In this document: piece by piece, positions 26,080 through 35,256 of the stretch
Layout: the number at the start of each line of letters is the position of its first letter
Numbering within the stretch: the stretch's first letter is position 1
Assembly (NCBI GenBank): GCA_002197545.1
Contig: NFUO01000544.1
Span: 47,199-111,198 of the forward strand
Source: Acidobacteria subdivision 2 bacterium RH1 MAG20
Lineage (GTDB): Bacteria > Acidobacteriota > Terriglobia > Terriglobales > Acidobacteriaceae
Direction: 5' to 3'
Length of the DNA: 64,000 bases
Notes under the pieces: model-generated
What the model was told of the DNA's origin: nothing
Databases searched by the model: none
Seen by the model: only the letters and a program-made list of their open reading frames with translations
Position numbers and translations under genes: made by a program

Positions 26080-27138
26080 ATGAAAAAGCGGAATGGATTG
26101 CTATGGTTCGCGGTCATCATCGTGCTTGCGCTGATCGTTCTGCTGTTCTGGAATAAGGTGCATTTCGACTGGAAGATGTTCTGGCAGCAGTTGCGGCGTG
26201 TAAGTGCCATACATATCTGGACAGGAATCGCGCTCATCTATGCGACCTACTGGCTGCGCTCGGTGCGGTGGGCGGTATTTTTATCGCCAACAAAGAAGGT
26301 TCCCGCACATACATTGCTGGGACCACAATTTATCGGATTTACAGGAGTAGCTCTGTTTGGGCGGCTGGCTGACCTGACCCGGCCATATCTGGTATCGAGA
26401 CGCGTAGGGCTACCGCTGAGTTCGCAGGTCGCGGTGTATACCATTGAGCGGATGTTCGATCTCGGAGCCGCTGCGGTGATCTTTTCGAGCGCTCTGGCGT
26501 TTACGCCAAAGGACCTTCCGCACCACGATGTATTCGTTCGAGCTGGAGAACTGAGCCTTGCGCTAACGTTGGTGATTGCCGTTTTTGCCGGGATCGTACG
26601 GGTGTCTGGAGGAGTCGTTGCCGGGTTTGCTCGGGCCACGCTGGGGCGGCTTTCAAAACCAGTGGGGGAGAGCATCGCCACGAAGATTATCGGGTTCCGC
26701 AATGGGTTGAACACATTGTCTTCAAAACGCGACTTTGGAACCGTGGTGCTTCTTTCCTTGGCGATGTGGGGAATGATTGGAATGGCATATGTGCAGACCG
26801 CGCACGCGTTTGTGCAGACACCAGAGCTGGCAGGGCTGACGTTTTCGCGGACAATGCTACTGATGGCGGCGAGTATCGGCGGATCGGCGCTGCAACCGCC
26901 GATTATCGGATGGTTTACCCAGATTGCCGTGACAGCGACAGCAATGCATGAGTTCTATGGCGCGCCGATCGAGGCCGCAACCGCATGTGGCGCTGTGCTG
27001 CTGGTGGTAACTTCCCTCTGCATCATCCCGACGGGGCTGGTGTATTCGCGAGTGGAACATGTAAGTCTGAAGAAGGTCGCGAGTGAGAGTGAAGCTGCTG
27101 CCAATGAGCCAGAGGCAGTCGTGGAATCGGATAGTTAA
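26080..27138 (+). CDS. Lysylphosphatidylglycerol-synthase-TM/YbhN-like flippase-family protein
   Basis: 352 residues, about eight membrane helices (LPG_synthase_TM, UPF0104). Early signature: YWLRSVRWAVFLSP near residue 55, then GFTGVALFGRLADLTRPYLVSRRVGLPLSSQVAVYTIERMFDLG (G.....R.GD..RPYLL..R....S......ER..D). Proteins of this type move or help move lipid-linked substrates, or act as MprF-like flippases without the synthase domain. The C-terminal tail is Glu/Ala-rich. 34 bp after the transglycosylase gene. Confidence 0.88.
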   Translation: MKKRNGLLWFAVIIVLALIVLLFWNKVHFDWKMFWQQLRRVSAIHIWTGIALIYATYWLRSVRWAVFLSPTKKVPAHTLLGPQFIGFTGVALFGRLADLTRPYLVSRRVGLPLSSQVAVYTIERMFDLGAAAVIFSSALAFTPKDLPHHDVFVRAGELSLALTLVIAVFAGIVRVSGGVVAGFARATLGRLSKPVGESIATKIIGFRNGLNTLSSKRDFGTVVLLSLAMWGMIGMAYVQTAHAFVQTPELAGLTFSRTMLLMAASIGGSALQPPIIGWFTQIAVTATAMHEFYGAPIEAATACGAVLLVVTSLCIIPTGLVYSRVEHVSLKKVASESEAAANEPEAVVESDS

Positions 27139-27213
27139 GGCTGCGCTATCTCAACTGCGAAATGTGACTGGCAATCAGGCCTTGGGCTCCACTGCTAGAA
27201 TCGAACTATTCCG

Positions 27214-27687
27214 ATGAAGTGCCCTTACTGTGGTTTTGCCCAGGATCGAGTCGTTGATTCACGAGAGAGTAAAGATGCGGACTCCATCCGTCGGCGTCGC
27301 GAGTGCGAGGGCTGCCACAAGCGGTTTACGACCTACGAGCGGATCGACGAAATTCCTTACATGGTGGTGAAGAAGGACGGTCGCCGCGAAAAGTTTGACC
27401 GGCAGAAGGTCCTGAGCGGGCTTCTTCATGCATGCGAGAAGCGACCGGTTTCCGCCGTAAAACTTGAGCAGATCGTAGATGAGACAGAAGCCTATGTGGT
27501 GGATTCGCCGGAGCGTGAGCGCTCGACGAGCGAGGTGGGCGAACAGATCATGTCGCGCCTGAAAGATATCGATACCGTGGCATATATCCGGTTTGCGAGC
27601 GTCTACCGGGACTTCAAAGATGTGCGTGAGTTCAAGGCTGAACTGGAAGAGCTGTTGAACGGTAAAGATCAGAAGAAACGGCGGTAG
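27214..27687 (+). CDS. nrdR: Transcriptional repressor NrdR
   Basis: 157 residues. Zinc ribbon CPYCG...CEGCHKRFTTYERI (CxxC at 3-6 and 31-34), followed by an ATP-cone (about 49-139) with VVKKDGRREKFDRQKVLSGLLHACEKRPVS. NrdR represses ribonucleotide reductase genes when dATP/ATP is bound. No nrd gene lies in this window. The ATG is 12 bp upstream of the isocitrate dehydrogenase start gene-to-gene gap, so the two may be co-transcribed. Confidence 0.97.
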   Translation: MKCPYCGFAQDRVVDSRESKDADSIRRRRECEGCHKRFTTYERIDEIPYMVVKKDGRREKFDRQKVLSGLLHACEKRPVSAVKLEQIVDETEAYVVDSPERERSTSEVGEQIMSRLKDIDTVAYIRFASVYRDFKDVREFKAELEELLNGKDQKKRR

Positions 27688-27698
27688 CGAAAGGATGC

Positions 27699-28739
27699 AT
27701 GGCGAAAACTCATAAGATTACTTTGATTCCGGGCGATGGCATTGGGCCGGAGGTTTCGGGTGCGGTCGTCACCATCGTCGAGGCTGCGGGCGCGGCTACT
27801 GACGCAACATTTGAGTGGCACCGGTATGCAGCGGGGGCGGAGGCGTTCGAGACAACCGGCGAGTACATCCCAAAGGCGCTCTATGACTCGATTGAAGAGA
27901 ACCGAGTAGCGCTGAAAGGCCCGGTGACGACGCCGATCGGCGGCGGCTTCTCGTCGATCAACGTGACGCTGCGCCAGAAGTTCGAATTGTTTGCCAACTT
28001 CCGGCCAGTCAAGAGCCTGCCGGGTTTGAAGACCCTGTATCCCAACATCGATCTGATCATTGTGCGGGAAAATATGGAAGATCTCTACGCTGGCCTCGAA
28101 CACGTGGTCGTGCCAGGCGTTGTGCAGGCGCTGAAAATTATTACGGAAAAAGGTTCGACGCGGATTGCGAAGTTTGCGTTCGATTACGCGCGGAAGCATG
28201 GCCGAAAGAAGGTCCATGCCATCCACAAAGCCAACATCATGAAGCTGTCGGATGGTCTGTTTTTGCGGTGCTGCCGGACGGTTGCAGAGGGTTTTCCCGA
28301 GGTGGAGTACCGCGAGCATATTGTGGACAACACCTGTATGCAATTAGTGATGAGCCCTTATCAGTACGACATTTTGCTGACAGAAAACCTGTATGGCGAT
28401 ATTTTGAGCGACCTGTGCAGCGCGTTTGTGGGTGGGTTGGGCCTGGTCCCGGGTGCGAACCTTGGGACGGAGTGCGCTATCTTTGAGGCTGTCCATGGCT
28501 CAGCCCCGGATATCGCCGGGAAAGACATGGCGAACCCAACGGCCCTGTTGCAGAGCGCGGTGCTCATGCTGCATCACATTGGAGAAAGCGCGACGGCAAC
28601 CCGTATACAGACCGGTATCGAGCAGGTGTACCGGGAAGGCAAGACTCTGACGAAAGACGTTGGCGGCACAAGCGGAACAAAAGCCTTTGCGGAGGCAGTA
28701 TTGAAAGCGATGGAGATGCCACAGGCAGTGTCGGTGTAG
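27699..28739 (+). CDS. NAD-type isocitrate dehydrogenase (IDH/IPMDH family)
   Basis: 346 residues. Oxidises isocitrate to 2-oxoglutarate; family could also be homoisocitrate or tartrate, less likely. TTPIGGGFSSINVTLRQ holds the isocitrate-binding Ser/Asn and Arg; RENMEDLYAG and the Lys/Tyr region KVHAIHKANIMKLSDG are typical. Cofactor-loop residues HGSAPDIAGKDMANPTA have Asp-Ile where NADP enzymes have Lys-Tyr, which favours NAD+. It starts 11 bp after nrdR, and a cupredoxin-like lipoprotein follows 35 bp later. Confidence 0.9.
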   Translation: MAKTHKITLIPGDGIGPEVSGAVVTIVEAAGAATDATFEWHRYAAGAEAFETTGEYIPKALYDSIEENRVALKGPVTTPIGGGFSSINVTLRQKFELFANFRPVKSLPGLKTLYPNIDLIIVRENMEDLYAGLEHVVVPGVVQALKIITEKGSTRIAKFAFDYARKHGRKKVHAIHKANIMKLSDGLFLRCCRTVAEGFPEVEYREHIVDNTCMQLVMSPYQYDILLTENLYGDILSDLCSAFVGGLGLVPGANLGTECAIFEAVHGSAPDIAGKDMANPTALLQSAVLMLHHIGESATATRIQTGIEQVYREGKTLTKDVGGTSGTKAFAEAVLKAMEMPQAVSV

Positions 28740-28774
28740 GGCAATAAAAGGCAACATACAGGAGCAGGATTGGC

Positions 28775-29590
28775 ATGAAGCAGATGTTGGGTTGGCTGAT
28801 GACTGGAATAGTAGCCAGTGGCATGGTGGCCGGGTTGGCTGGATGCAAACCAAAGACCCCGACTCAAAACGGGCAGGAAACAGCCAAAACGAATGCGGCA
28901 CCTGCTACCGTTCAACCGGCCGTGCCACTTGATCCGGCAACGCTGGGTGCTGTGATCGGGACAGTACATTTCTCCGGAAAGGCACCGGAGCGTATCCGCA
29001 TCGATATGAGCCAGGACCCGGTGTGCTCGATGATGGGTGGCGACAATTTCGCCGAGCAATACATTGTGCATGACGGCAAGCTGGCAAATGTCTACGTGTA
29101 CATCAAAGATGGACCTGCGGCCGCGATGTCAGCGCCTGCTACCACAACAGCTCCTGTAGTGCTCGACCAGGTCGGCTGCCGGTATGTGCCCCATGTCATT
29201 GCGCTGATGCGGGGCGGTTCGGTTGAGTTCCGCAACTCGGATGGGACGATGCACAACATCCATACCATGCCAACCGTGGCCGCCAATAAAGAGATCGACG
29301 TTTCGCAAGGCCCGAAGGGCGCGCCGCAAGTCAGGGAGTTTCCGCAGCCTGAGGTCATGATGCCCGTGCGTTGCAACAACCATCCCTGGATGAATGCATT
29401 CATTAATGTCTCGGCCACTCCGTTTTTCGCCGTCACCGATGCCAATGGGCACTTTGAGATCAAGGGCTTGCCCGCCGGGACCTATACCCTGGGGGTGGTA
29501 CACGAGAAAATGGGTGAGCACACCACGACTGTGACGGTTAAACCTCATGCGACGGAGACAGCTAACTTTACCTATTCGATCAAGAAGTAA
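28775..29590 (+). CDS. Cupredoxin-like lipoprotein with carboxypeptidase-regulatory C-terminal domain
   Basis: 271 residues. A lipobox (GLAGC, Cys near 24) predicts a lipoprotein. The central domain is plastocyanin-like: HNIHTM and RCNNHPWMNAF supply His, Cys, His and Met in the pattern of a type-1 copper site, although the last His-Met spacing is short. A C-terminal carboxypeptidase-regulatory-like domain (about 205-271) has GHFEIKGLPAGTYTLGVVHEKMG. Such proteins sit in cell envelopes of Acidobacteria, Planctomycetes and others; electron transfer or copper binding is inferred. It may be in an operon with IDH. Confidence 0.8.
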   Translation: MKQMLGWLMTGIVASGMVAGLAGCKPKTPTQNGQETAKTNAAPATVQPAVPLDPATLGAVIGTVHFSGKAPERIRIDMSQDPVCSMMGGDNFAEQYIVHDGKLANVYVYIKDGPAAAMSAPATTTAPVVLDQVGCRYVPHVIALMRGGSVEFRNSDGTMHNIHTMPTVAANKEIDVSQGPKGAPQVREFPQPEVMMPVRCNNHPWMNAFINVSATPFFAVTDANGHFEIKGLPAGTYTLGVVHEKMGEHTTTVTVKPHATETANFTYSIKK

Positions 29591-29713
29591 AGAGCTGCTG
29601 GGTCAGAATAACTTGACTTCTCCATAGTCAATTGCACCAAAAACCTGCTAAAAAGCGGTGATCGGCCAAAGCGTGTGTGACGGTTGTGGCCACACCGCGT
29701 TATTCTTGAATAT

Positions 29714-30823
29714 ATGGAACGGCGCAAGGTTGGAATTCTGGGCGCGACCGGTATGGTCGGGCAGCGATTTATTCAATTGTTGAGCAATCATCCGTGGTTT
29801 GAGATTGCGTGGCTGGCGGCGAGCGATCGCAGCGCGGGCAAAACGTATGGCGAAGCCTGCCGATGGAAGCTCGACACCCCGCTGCCGCAGCATATTGCCG
29901 CGATGACGATACAGCCTAATGTGCCCGAGGGCACAGTTGGAGAGTTGCCGAAGATTATCTTCGCAGCACTCGACGCGGACATTGCGCGCGAGTTGGAGCC
30001 GAAGTTTGCCGCCGTGGGATGCGCGGTAATTTCAAATTCGAGCGCGTTCCGCATGGTCGCAGACGTACCGCTTGTCGTCCCTGAGGTCAACGCGGACCAT
30101 TTGGCTTTGATTGAAGCTCAAAGCTGGCGCAAGGAAAACGGCGGCAATGGCGGTTATATCGTGACGAATCCGAATTGCAGCGCAATTGGCCTAGTCATGG
30201 CGCTGAAGCCTCTGGAAGAGAGGTTTGGCATCGAGAGCCTCTTCGTGAGCACGATGCAGGCGGTAAGCGGCGCGGGGTATCCCGGCGTGCCTTCGCTGGA
30301 CATCATGGGCAATGTGGTGCCTTTTATTAAAAACGAAGAAGAGAAGATGCAGGAAGAGGTCGGCAAGCTGCTTGGCCGCCTGGACGGCAAAAAGATCGAG
30401 ATGCTGGACGCGAAGGTAAGCGCACACTGCAACCGCGTAGCGGTTGAAGATGGCCATACGGAATGTGTCAGCATTAAGCTACGCAAAAAAGCTACGCGAG
30501 AGGAGATTCTGGCCGCATGGAACGAGTTTCTGCCGCTGCAAGGGCAGCATCTGCCAACCGCCCCGTCGCAGCCGGTGGAGTATGACTCTGCGGTAGACCG
30601 TCCTCAGCCTCGGCTAGACAGAATGCGTGGCAATGGTATGGCTGCAACGGTAGGCCGCCTGCGTGAGTGCAGCCTGCTGGACTGGAAATTTGTTGTGCTC
30701 TCTCACAATACGATTCGCGGAGCGGCAGGAGCTGCTGTGTTGAATGCGGAGGTTCTGGCTTTGCTGGGTAAGTTGGACAAGTTAGGCGTGGCTGCAACGC
30801 CGGCTGTGGCGGTGATGGCTTGA
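29714..30823 (+). CDS. asd: Aspartate-semialdehyde dehydrogenase (archaeal/fungal-type)
   Basis: Makes L-aspartate semialdehyde from aspartyl phosphate, feeding lysine/DAP, threonine and methionine. 369 residues. GATGMVGQRFIQLL is the NADP-binding fold; the active-site Cys is in TNPNCSAIGL near residue 155; active-site His is within VSAHCNRV, and substrate-binding Arg/Glu surround it. The 'mammal-like' long form, with QAVSGAGYPGV, resembles archaeal and yeast enzymes. ATG 29714 gives a normal N terminus (MERRKVGILG); there is no visible ribosome-binding site. It begins the lysine operon and overlaps lysC by 4 bp. Confidence 0.95.
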   Translation: MERRKVGILGATGMVGQRFIQLLSNHPWFEIAWLAASDRSAGKTYGEACRWKLDTPLPQHIAAMTIQPNVPEGTVGELPKIIFAALDADIARELEPKFAAVGCAVISNSSAFRMVADVPLVVPEVNADHLALIEAQSWRKENGGNGGYIVTNPNCSAIGLVMALKPLEERFGIESLFVSTMQAVSGAGYPGVPSLDIMGNVVPFIKNEEEKMQEEVGKLLGRLDGKKIEMLDAKVSAHCNRVAVEDGHTECVSIKLRKKATREEILAAWNEFLPLQGQHLPTAPSQPVEYDSAVDRPQPRLDRMRGNGMAATVGRLRECSLLDWKFVVLSHNTIRGAAGAAVLNAEVLALLGKLDKLGVAATPAVAVMA

Positions 30824-32253
30824 GCATAGTACGTGAACAATTGGTCGTGATGAAATTCGGCGGAACATCGGTTGAAGATGCGAAGGCGATTGAGCGGACA
30901 GCGGCAATTGTTCGCGGACGTCGTGAGCGCGGACTGGAAGCCGTCGTCGTCGTATCGGCAATGGCGAAGGTAACCGATCAATTGCTGGCCGCTGCTGCCG
31001 CCGCTGGACGCGATGATAAGGCAGGCGCATTGGCCATTAGCGCGAGGCTGCGGCATCGGCATATCGATACGGCGGCCGACCTGCTGGATGGTGAACGGTT
31101 CGTCCAGTTGCAGCCGACAATCAACCACGAGTTTGATGCGCTGGACGATCTACTGCGCGGCATTGCAGCAGTAGGTGAATTGACAGCACGAACGAATGAC
31201 CTCGTGGTGAGCTTTGGCGAACGGCTATCGAGCCGCATGGTTGCGGCAGCGTTCGAACAGCGTGGCTTGCAGGGCGCGCATGTCGACGCCCGCACCTGCA
31301 TCGTGACCGACGGCCACTATGGCAAGGCAGTCCCCCAGGAAAGCGCGATTGAGGTGAAGCTGGCCGAATTGGTTCTGCCGCTGATTGAGGCTGGGCAGAC
31401 GCCGGTGATGGGGGGGTTCATCGGAGCGACGGCGGAAGGTATTACGACCACGTTGGGACGAGGCGGCAGCGACTACACTGCGGCGCTGGTTGGCGGTGGA
31501 ATGCACGCCGGCGCCATCGAGATATGGACGGACGTAAATGGAATCATGACGACCGATCCTCGTATCTGCCCGGATGCCCTGCGAGTGAAGACGATCAGCT
31601 TTGAAGAGGCGGCGGAGTTGGCCTACTTTGGAGCGAAGGTGCTGCACCCCGCCACCATTCTGCCTGCTGTTCAGAAGAGCATTCCTGTGTGGGTGCTGAA
31701 CTCGCGCAATGCGGAGAACGAAGGCACCAAGATCACGGCGCTTGCCCCGAAGTGCGCCAGCCCGTTCAAGAGCATTGCGGCAAAGAAACGGCTGACGATC
31801 ATCGACGTTGTTGCCAGCCGGATGCTGATGTCGCACGGATATTTGAAAGCTGTGTTCGATGTCTTCGACAAATACAAGTGTGCCATCGATATGGTTTCGA
31901 CCAGCGAGGTGAGCATCTCGCTCACGGTGGACTCGAACGAGAAGCTGCCGGAGATTTGCGAGGAACTAGGCAAGATCGCCGACGTAAAATACGAAGGCCG
32001 CAAGGCGTTGGTATGCCTGGTGGGTGAAGACATTCGCGGGCACAACGGCATCGCCGGTCAGGTCTTCAGCGCGGTCAGTCATGTCAATGTGCGCATGATC
32101 TCTCAGGGCGCGAGCGAGATCAACATGAGCTTCATGATCAACGAAGAAGATGTCGAAGAGGCCGTGCGGAGTCTGCATAAGCGATTCTTCGCGGACCCGG
32201 ACGAGACCGTGTTTGACGTCACGGCTCGGGTTCCAGTTGCGGTCAAAGCGTAG
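30820..32253 (+). CDS. lysC: Aspartate kinase (lysine-sensitive AK-III type)
   Basis: First enzyme of the aspartate family: phosphorylates aspartate. 477 residues. KFGGTSVEDAKAI is the AK signature; SERLSSRM-type FGERLSSRM, TLGRGGSDYTAAL and KVLHPATILPA complete the catalytic domain. Two C-terminal ACT domains (about 320-470) include VSTSEVSISLTVD and IRGHNGIAGQVFSAV and would bind the allosteric inhibitor, probably lysine. The start appears to be TTG at 30820, overlapping the asd stop (TTGA), so translation is likely coupled; later starts (GTG 30847, ATG 30850) are possible but would cut the first strand. Confidence 0.94.
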   Translation: MSIVREQLVVMKFGGTSVEDAKAIERTAAIVRGRRERGLEAVVVVSAMAKVTDQLLAAAAAAGRDDKAGALAISARLRHRHIDTAADLLDGERFVQLQPTINHEFDALDDLLRGIAAVGELTARTNDLVVSFGERLSSRMVAAAFEQRGLQGAHVDARTCIVTDGHYGKAVPQESAIEVKLAELVLPLIEAGQTPVMGGFIGATAEGITTTLGRGGSDYTAALVGGGMHAGAIEIWTDVNGIMTTDPRICPDALRVKTISFEEAAELAYFGAKVLHPATILPAVQKSIPVWVLNSRNAENEGTKITALAPKCASPFKSIAAKKRLTIIDVVASRMLMSHGYLKAVFDVFDKYKCAIDMVSTSEVSISLTVDSNEKLPEICEELGKIADVKYEGRKALVCLVGEDIRGHNGIAGQVFSAVSHVNVRMISQGASEINMSFMINEEDVEEAVRSLHKRFFADPDETVFDVTARVPVAVKA

Positions 32254-32263
32254 GAAGGAACAC

Positions 32264-32950
32264 ATGCGGATATTGGTATTGGGCCAGGGCAAGACGGGTA
32301 AAGTGGTGGCTTCCATCGCAGCCGAGCGTGGCCACGGCGTCCACGTACTGGACGCCAAAGAAAATGCAAACGCATCCGCCCTGACTCCACCCTTTGTCGC
32401 GGGATTCGATGTCATCATCGACTTTACCGCCCCGGAGGCAGTCGTTCAGAACATGCGTGCCTGCCTGGCGACGGGCGCAAAGATGGTCGTCGGCACAACC
32501 GGCTGGTATGACAAGCTGCCGGACATGCGTGCGCTGGCGGAACGAAAGCAAGCCGGGCTGTTATACGGAACGAACTTCTCCATCGGAGTGCAGCTCATGT
32601 TCCAGTTAGCAGCGAGGATGGGCGAATCGCTGAAGAATGCCGGCTATCAATTTTCAATTGAAGAGACTCACCATGTCACCAAACTGGACGCGCCCAGTGG
32701 AACAGCAATCACTCTGGCGACCGTCGTCGAAACGGCATCCGGTTATCAAAGAGTTCCCATCGAATCGAAGCGCGAAGGTGATGCACCAGGCACGCACGTG
32801 CTCGTAGCGCAGAGCGATGCGGACAGGCTTACGCTGACGCATGAGTCGTTCTCGCGGCGAGGATTCGCGGAAGGCGCGGTGCGGGCAGCGGAGTGGCTGT
32901 CTTCCCGCAAGGGCTGCTACGACTTTCAAAATATTTACACGCAGATGTAG
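32264..32950 (+). CDS. dapB: 4-hydroxy-tetrahydrodipicolinate reductase (DapB)
   Basis: NAD(P)H-dependent reduction of HTPA in lysine/DAP synthesis. 228 residues, on the short side (E. coli 273) but within the range of compact homologues. GQGKTGKVVASIA is the dinucleotide fold; GTTGW is conserved; catalytic His and Lys lie in EETHHVTKLDAPSGTA. GGAAGGA precedes ATG 32264 at good spacing, which sets this start 11 bp after the lysC stop. Part of the asd-lysC-dapB-M29-dapA-dapD operon. Confidence 0.94.
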   Translation: MRILVLGQGKTGKVVASIAAERGHGVHVLDAKENANASALTPPFVAGFDVIIDFTAPEAVVQNMRACLATGAKMVVGTTGWYDKLPDMRALAERKQAGLLYGTNFSIGVQLMFQLAARMGESLKNAGYQFSIEETHHVTKLDAPSGTAITLATVVETASGYQRVPIESKREGDAPGTHVLVAQSDADRLTLTHESFSRRGFAEGAVRAAEWLSSRKGCYDFQNIYTQM

Positions 32951-32973
32951 GTCTGCATCGAACGAGGATTGTT

Positions 32974-34239
32974 ATGAGCACAATGGAAGTTGTAACAGCA
33001 AAGTTTGCGGATTTGACGTTTGACGAAAAGCTGGACCGGCTGGCCGAAGTAGCGGTAAAGGTTGGCCTGGGCCTGCGTGCTGGGCAGGAACTCATCATGT
33101 CCGCTCCCATGGAGGCTTTGCCGCTGGTACGACGGATTACCGAACATGCGTACAAGGCCGGTGCGCTACTGGTCACGACGCTCTACGCCGATGACCCATC
33201 CATGCTGGCGCGGTTTGAACATGCTCCTGATGCGAGCTTCGATTGCGCACCAAAGTGGCTCCAGGATGGGATTGCCGAAGGATTCAGGAATGGTGCCGCC
33301 CGGCTCGCGATTGCAGGCGCAAACCCTGCATTGCTGGCAAAGCAGGATCCGGCGAAGGTAGCGCGGGCCAATGTCGCGGCATCGAAAGCGGGCAAGCCGG
33401 CGATGGAACTGATTACACGCCACGAGATTAACTGGACGATTGTAGCCTGTGCAACACCGGAGTGGGCAAAGTTGGTGTATCCGGACGACCCGGAGAATGT
33501 GGCCATAGCCAAACTGTGGGAAGCGATCTTTATTGCCTCGCGCGTGAATGCGGACGATCCCGTTGTGGAGTGGCAGCAGCATGGCAACCGGCTAAAGAAG
33601 CGCGTCGATCTGCTGAACGCAAAACGGTTCTCTGCTCTGCACTTTAAGGGGCCGGGAACGGATCTGACTGTAGGGCTGGCGGACGACCACCTCTGGGCAG
33701 GAGGAGGAACGACCGCAGGAAATGGGATCTACTGCCAGCCAAATATTCCGACCGAAGAGTGCTTTACGACTCCGCATAAAGATCGGGTGGATGGAACGGT
33801 ACGAGCATCGAAGCCACTGTCTCACCAGGGAACGCTGATTGAAAATATTGCGGTGCGGTTTGTGGGCGGGAAGATTGTCGAAGCGACAGCAACGGCTGGA
33901 GAAGACGTGCTCAACCGGCTGATCAGCACCGACGATGGCGCCCGGCGTCTGGGTGAAGTCGCGCTTGTCCCACATTCTTCGCCCATCGCACAGAGCGGAG
34001 TGCTCTTCTGGAACACGCTGTTCGATGAAAACGCGGCCAGCCATATCGCGCTGGGACAGGCCTATTCAACATGCCTGATCGGCGGCGAAAAGATGGATGC
34101 AGATGCTCTGGCAAAGCGTGGCGCAAATGCCAGCCTGATCCATGTGGACTGGATGATCGGTTCCGGCAAGATGGATGTAGATGGTGTATCCGCTAATGGA
34201 ACGGCTGAGCCATTGATGCGGAAGGGCGAGTGGGTGTAG
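32974..34239 (+). CDS. M29-family metallo-aminopeptidase (AmpS/AmpT/PepS-like) in the lysine operon
   Basis: 421 residues. Cytoplasmic aminopeptidase: the C-terminal half has the metal-site blocks NIPTEECFTTPH, GEVALVPHSSP, NTLFDENAASHIALG and HVDWMIGS, which supply the Glu, His and Asp ligands of the dinuclear site. GAGG lies 8 nt before ATG 32974. It lies between dapB and dapA with gaps of 23 and 56 bp, so it is co-expressed with lysine synthesis, though no peptidase step is known in that pathway. It could recycle peptides, or trim N-terminal residues; a role in DAP or lysine recycling is only inferred. Confidence 0.93.
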   Translation: MSTMEVVTAKFADLTFDEKLDRLAEVAVKVGLGLRAGQELIMSAPMEALPLVRRITEHAYKAGALLVTTLYADDPSMLARFEHAPDASFDCAPKWLQDGIAEGFRNGAARLAIAGANPALLAKQDPAKVARANVAASKAGKPAMELITRHEINWTIVACATPEWAKLVYPDDPENVAIAKLWEAIFIASRVNADDPVVEWQQHGNRLKKRVDLLNAKRFSALHFKGPGTDLTVGLADDHLWAGGGTTAGNGIYCQPNIPTEECFTTPHKDRVDGTVRASKPLSHQGTLIENIAVRFVGGKIVEATATAGEDVLNRLISTDDGARRLGEVALVPHSSPIAQSGVLFWNTLFDENAASHIALGQAYSTCLIGGEKMDADALAKRGANASLIHVDWMIGSGKMDVDGVSANGTAEPLMRKGEWV

Positions 34240-34295
34240 TTGAAACCCATGCGCAAGAGCAGGCAAGGTAAAAGACAAGGTAAACTGCAACCACT

Positions 34296-35216
34296 ATGGA
34301 ACTGATGGGATGTGGAACGGCACTGGTCACTCCTTTTCGCAAGGATGGCAGCGTGGACGAGCCTGCGCTTCATGCGCTGCTGAACTGGCAGATCGAGAGC
34401 GGAATTGATTTTCTGGTGCCTTGCGGAACCACCGGCGAGGCTTCGACGCTGACCGAGGCGGAATGGCTTCGCGTCGTTGAGGTTGTCGTCGGAACAGCAG
34501 CCGGACGAGTTCCGGTGTTCGCAGGATGTACCCACAATGCGACGCATGAAGCGGTAGCGCGGGCGCGAAAACTGGCTGGAGTACATGGGCTAACGGGAAT
34601 TTTAACTGCGAATCCGTACTACAACCGTCCGGGGCAGGAAGGGCAATATCAGCATTTTCGCGCTATCGCTGAAGCTGTGGAACTGCCGGTTCTGCTCTAC
34701 AACATTCCGTCGCGGACGGGAGCGAACCTGGAGCCGGCGACGGTGTTGCGGCTGGCGGAATTGCACAACGTCATTGGAATCAAGGAATCCAGTGGAAACC
34801 TGGCGCAAATCACAGAATTATTGACGACAGCTCCACGAAATTTCAAGGTGTTCGTAGGGGACGACGGACTGGCATTGCCGGTGCTTGCGCTTGGCGGAGT
34901 GGGGCTGGTTTCAGTGGCCTCTAACGTAATTCCAGGGCAGATGGCGCGCATGGTGCGAGCGGCCCTGGAGAATGATTGGATTGGAGCTCGAAGGATCAAT
35001 CGGCAGTTTTTCCGGTTGATGCAGGCAAACTTTTGGGAAGCCAGTCCGGCACCCGTAAAGGCTGTGCTTTCAATGCTTGGACGGGCCGAGGATGTTTTGC
35101 GGCTGCCTATGGTTCCGGTTTCAGCGGGTACGCGACGAAAGCTGGAGTGCATGGTGGGGGAACTTGGGATGCTAGTGGGTGTTCCGGCGAACGGCGAAGA
35201 CCTGCGGAGGTTCTAA
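34296..35216 (+). CDS. dapA: 4-hydroxy-tetrahydrodipicolinate synthase (DapA)
   Basis: Condenses pyruvate with aspartate semialdehyde. 306 residues, TIM barrel. GTTGEASTLTEAEW is the family motif near residue 47; the Tyr of the catalytic triad is in NPYYNRP and NIPSRTG; the Schiff-base Lys lies in GIKESSGN near residue 162. Gene follows the M29 peptidase and precedes dapD by 40 bp. Confidence 0.96.
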   Translation: MELMGCGTALVTPFRKDGSVDEPALHALLNWQIESGIDFLVPCGTTGEASTLTEAEWLRVVEVVVGTAAGRVPVFAGCTHNATHEAVARARKLAGVHGLTGILTANPYYNRPGQEGQYQHFRAIAEAVELPVLLYNIPSRTGANLEPATVLRLAELHNVIGIKESSGNLAQITELLTTAPRNFKVFVGDDGLALPVLALGGVGLVSVASNVIPGQMARMVRAALENDWIGARRINRQFFRLMQANFWEASPAPVKAVLSMLGRAEDVLRLPMVPVSAGTRRKLECMVGELGMLVGVPANGEDLRRF

Positions 35217-35256
35217 CAAACTGCTGTAATGAATAACTTGAGAGAAAAGGTGAAGC

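Noticed and set aside
29591..29713. Possible lysine riboswitch before the lysine operon
   Set aside because: Only 123 bp separate the previous stop from asd, shorter than the usual lysine riboswitch, and I see no conserved helices or terminator; asd-lysC has no intervening leader.
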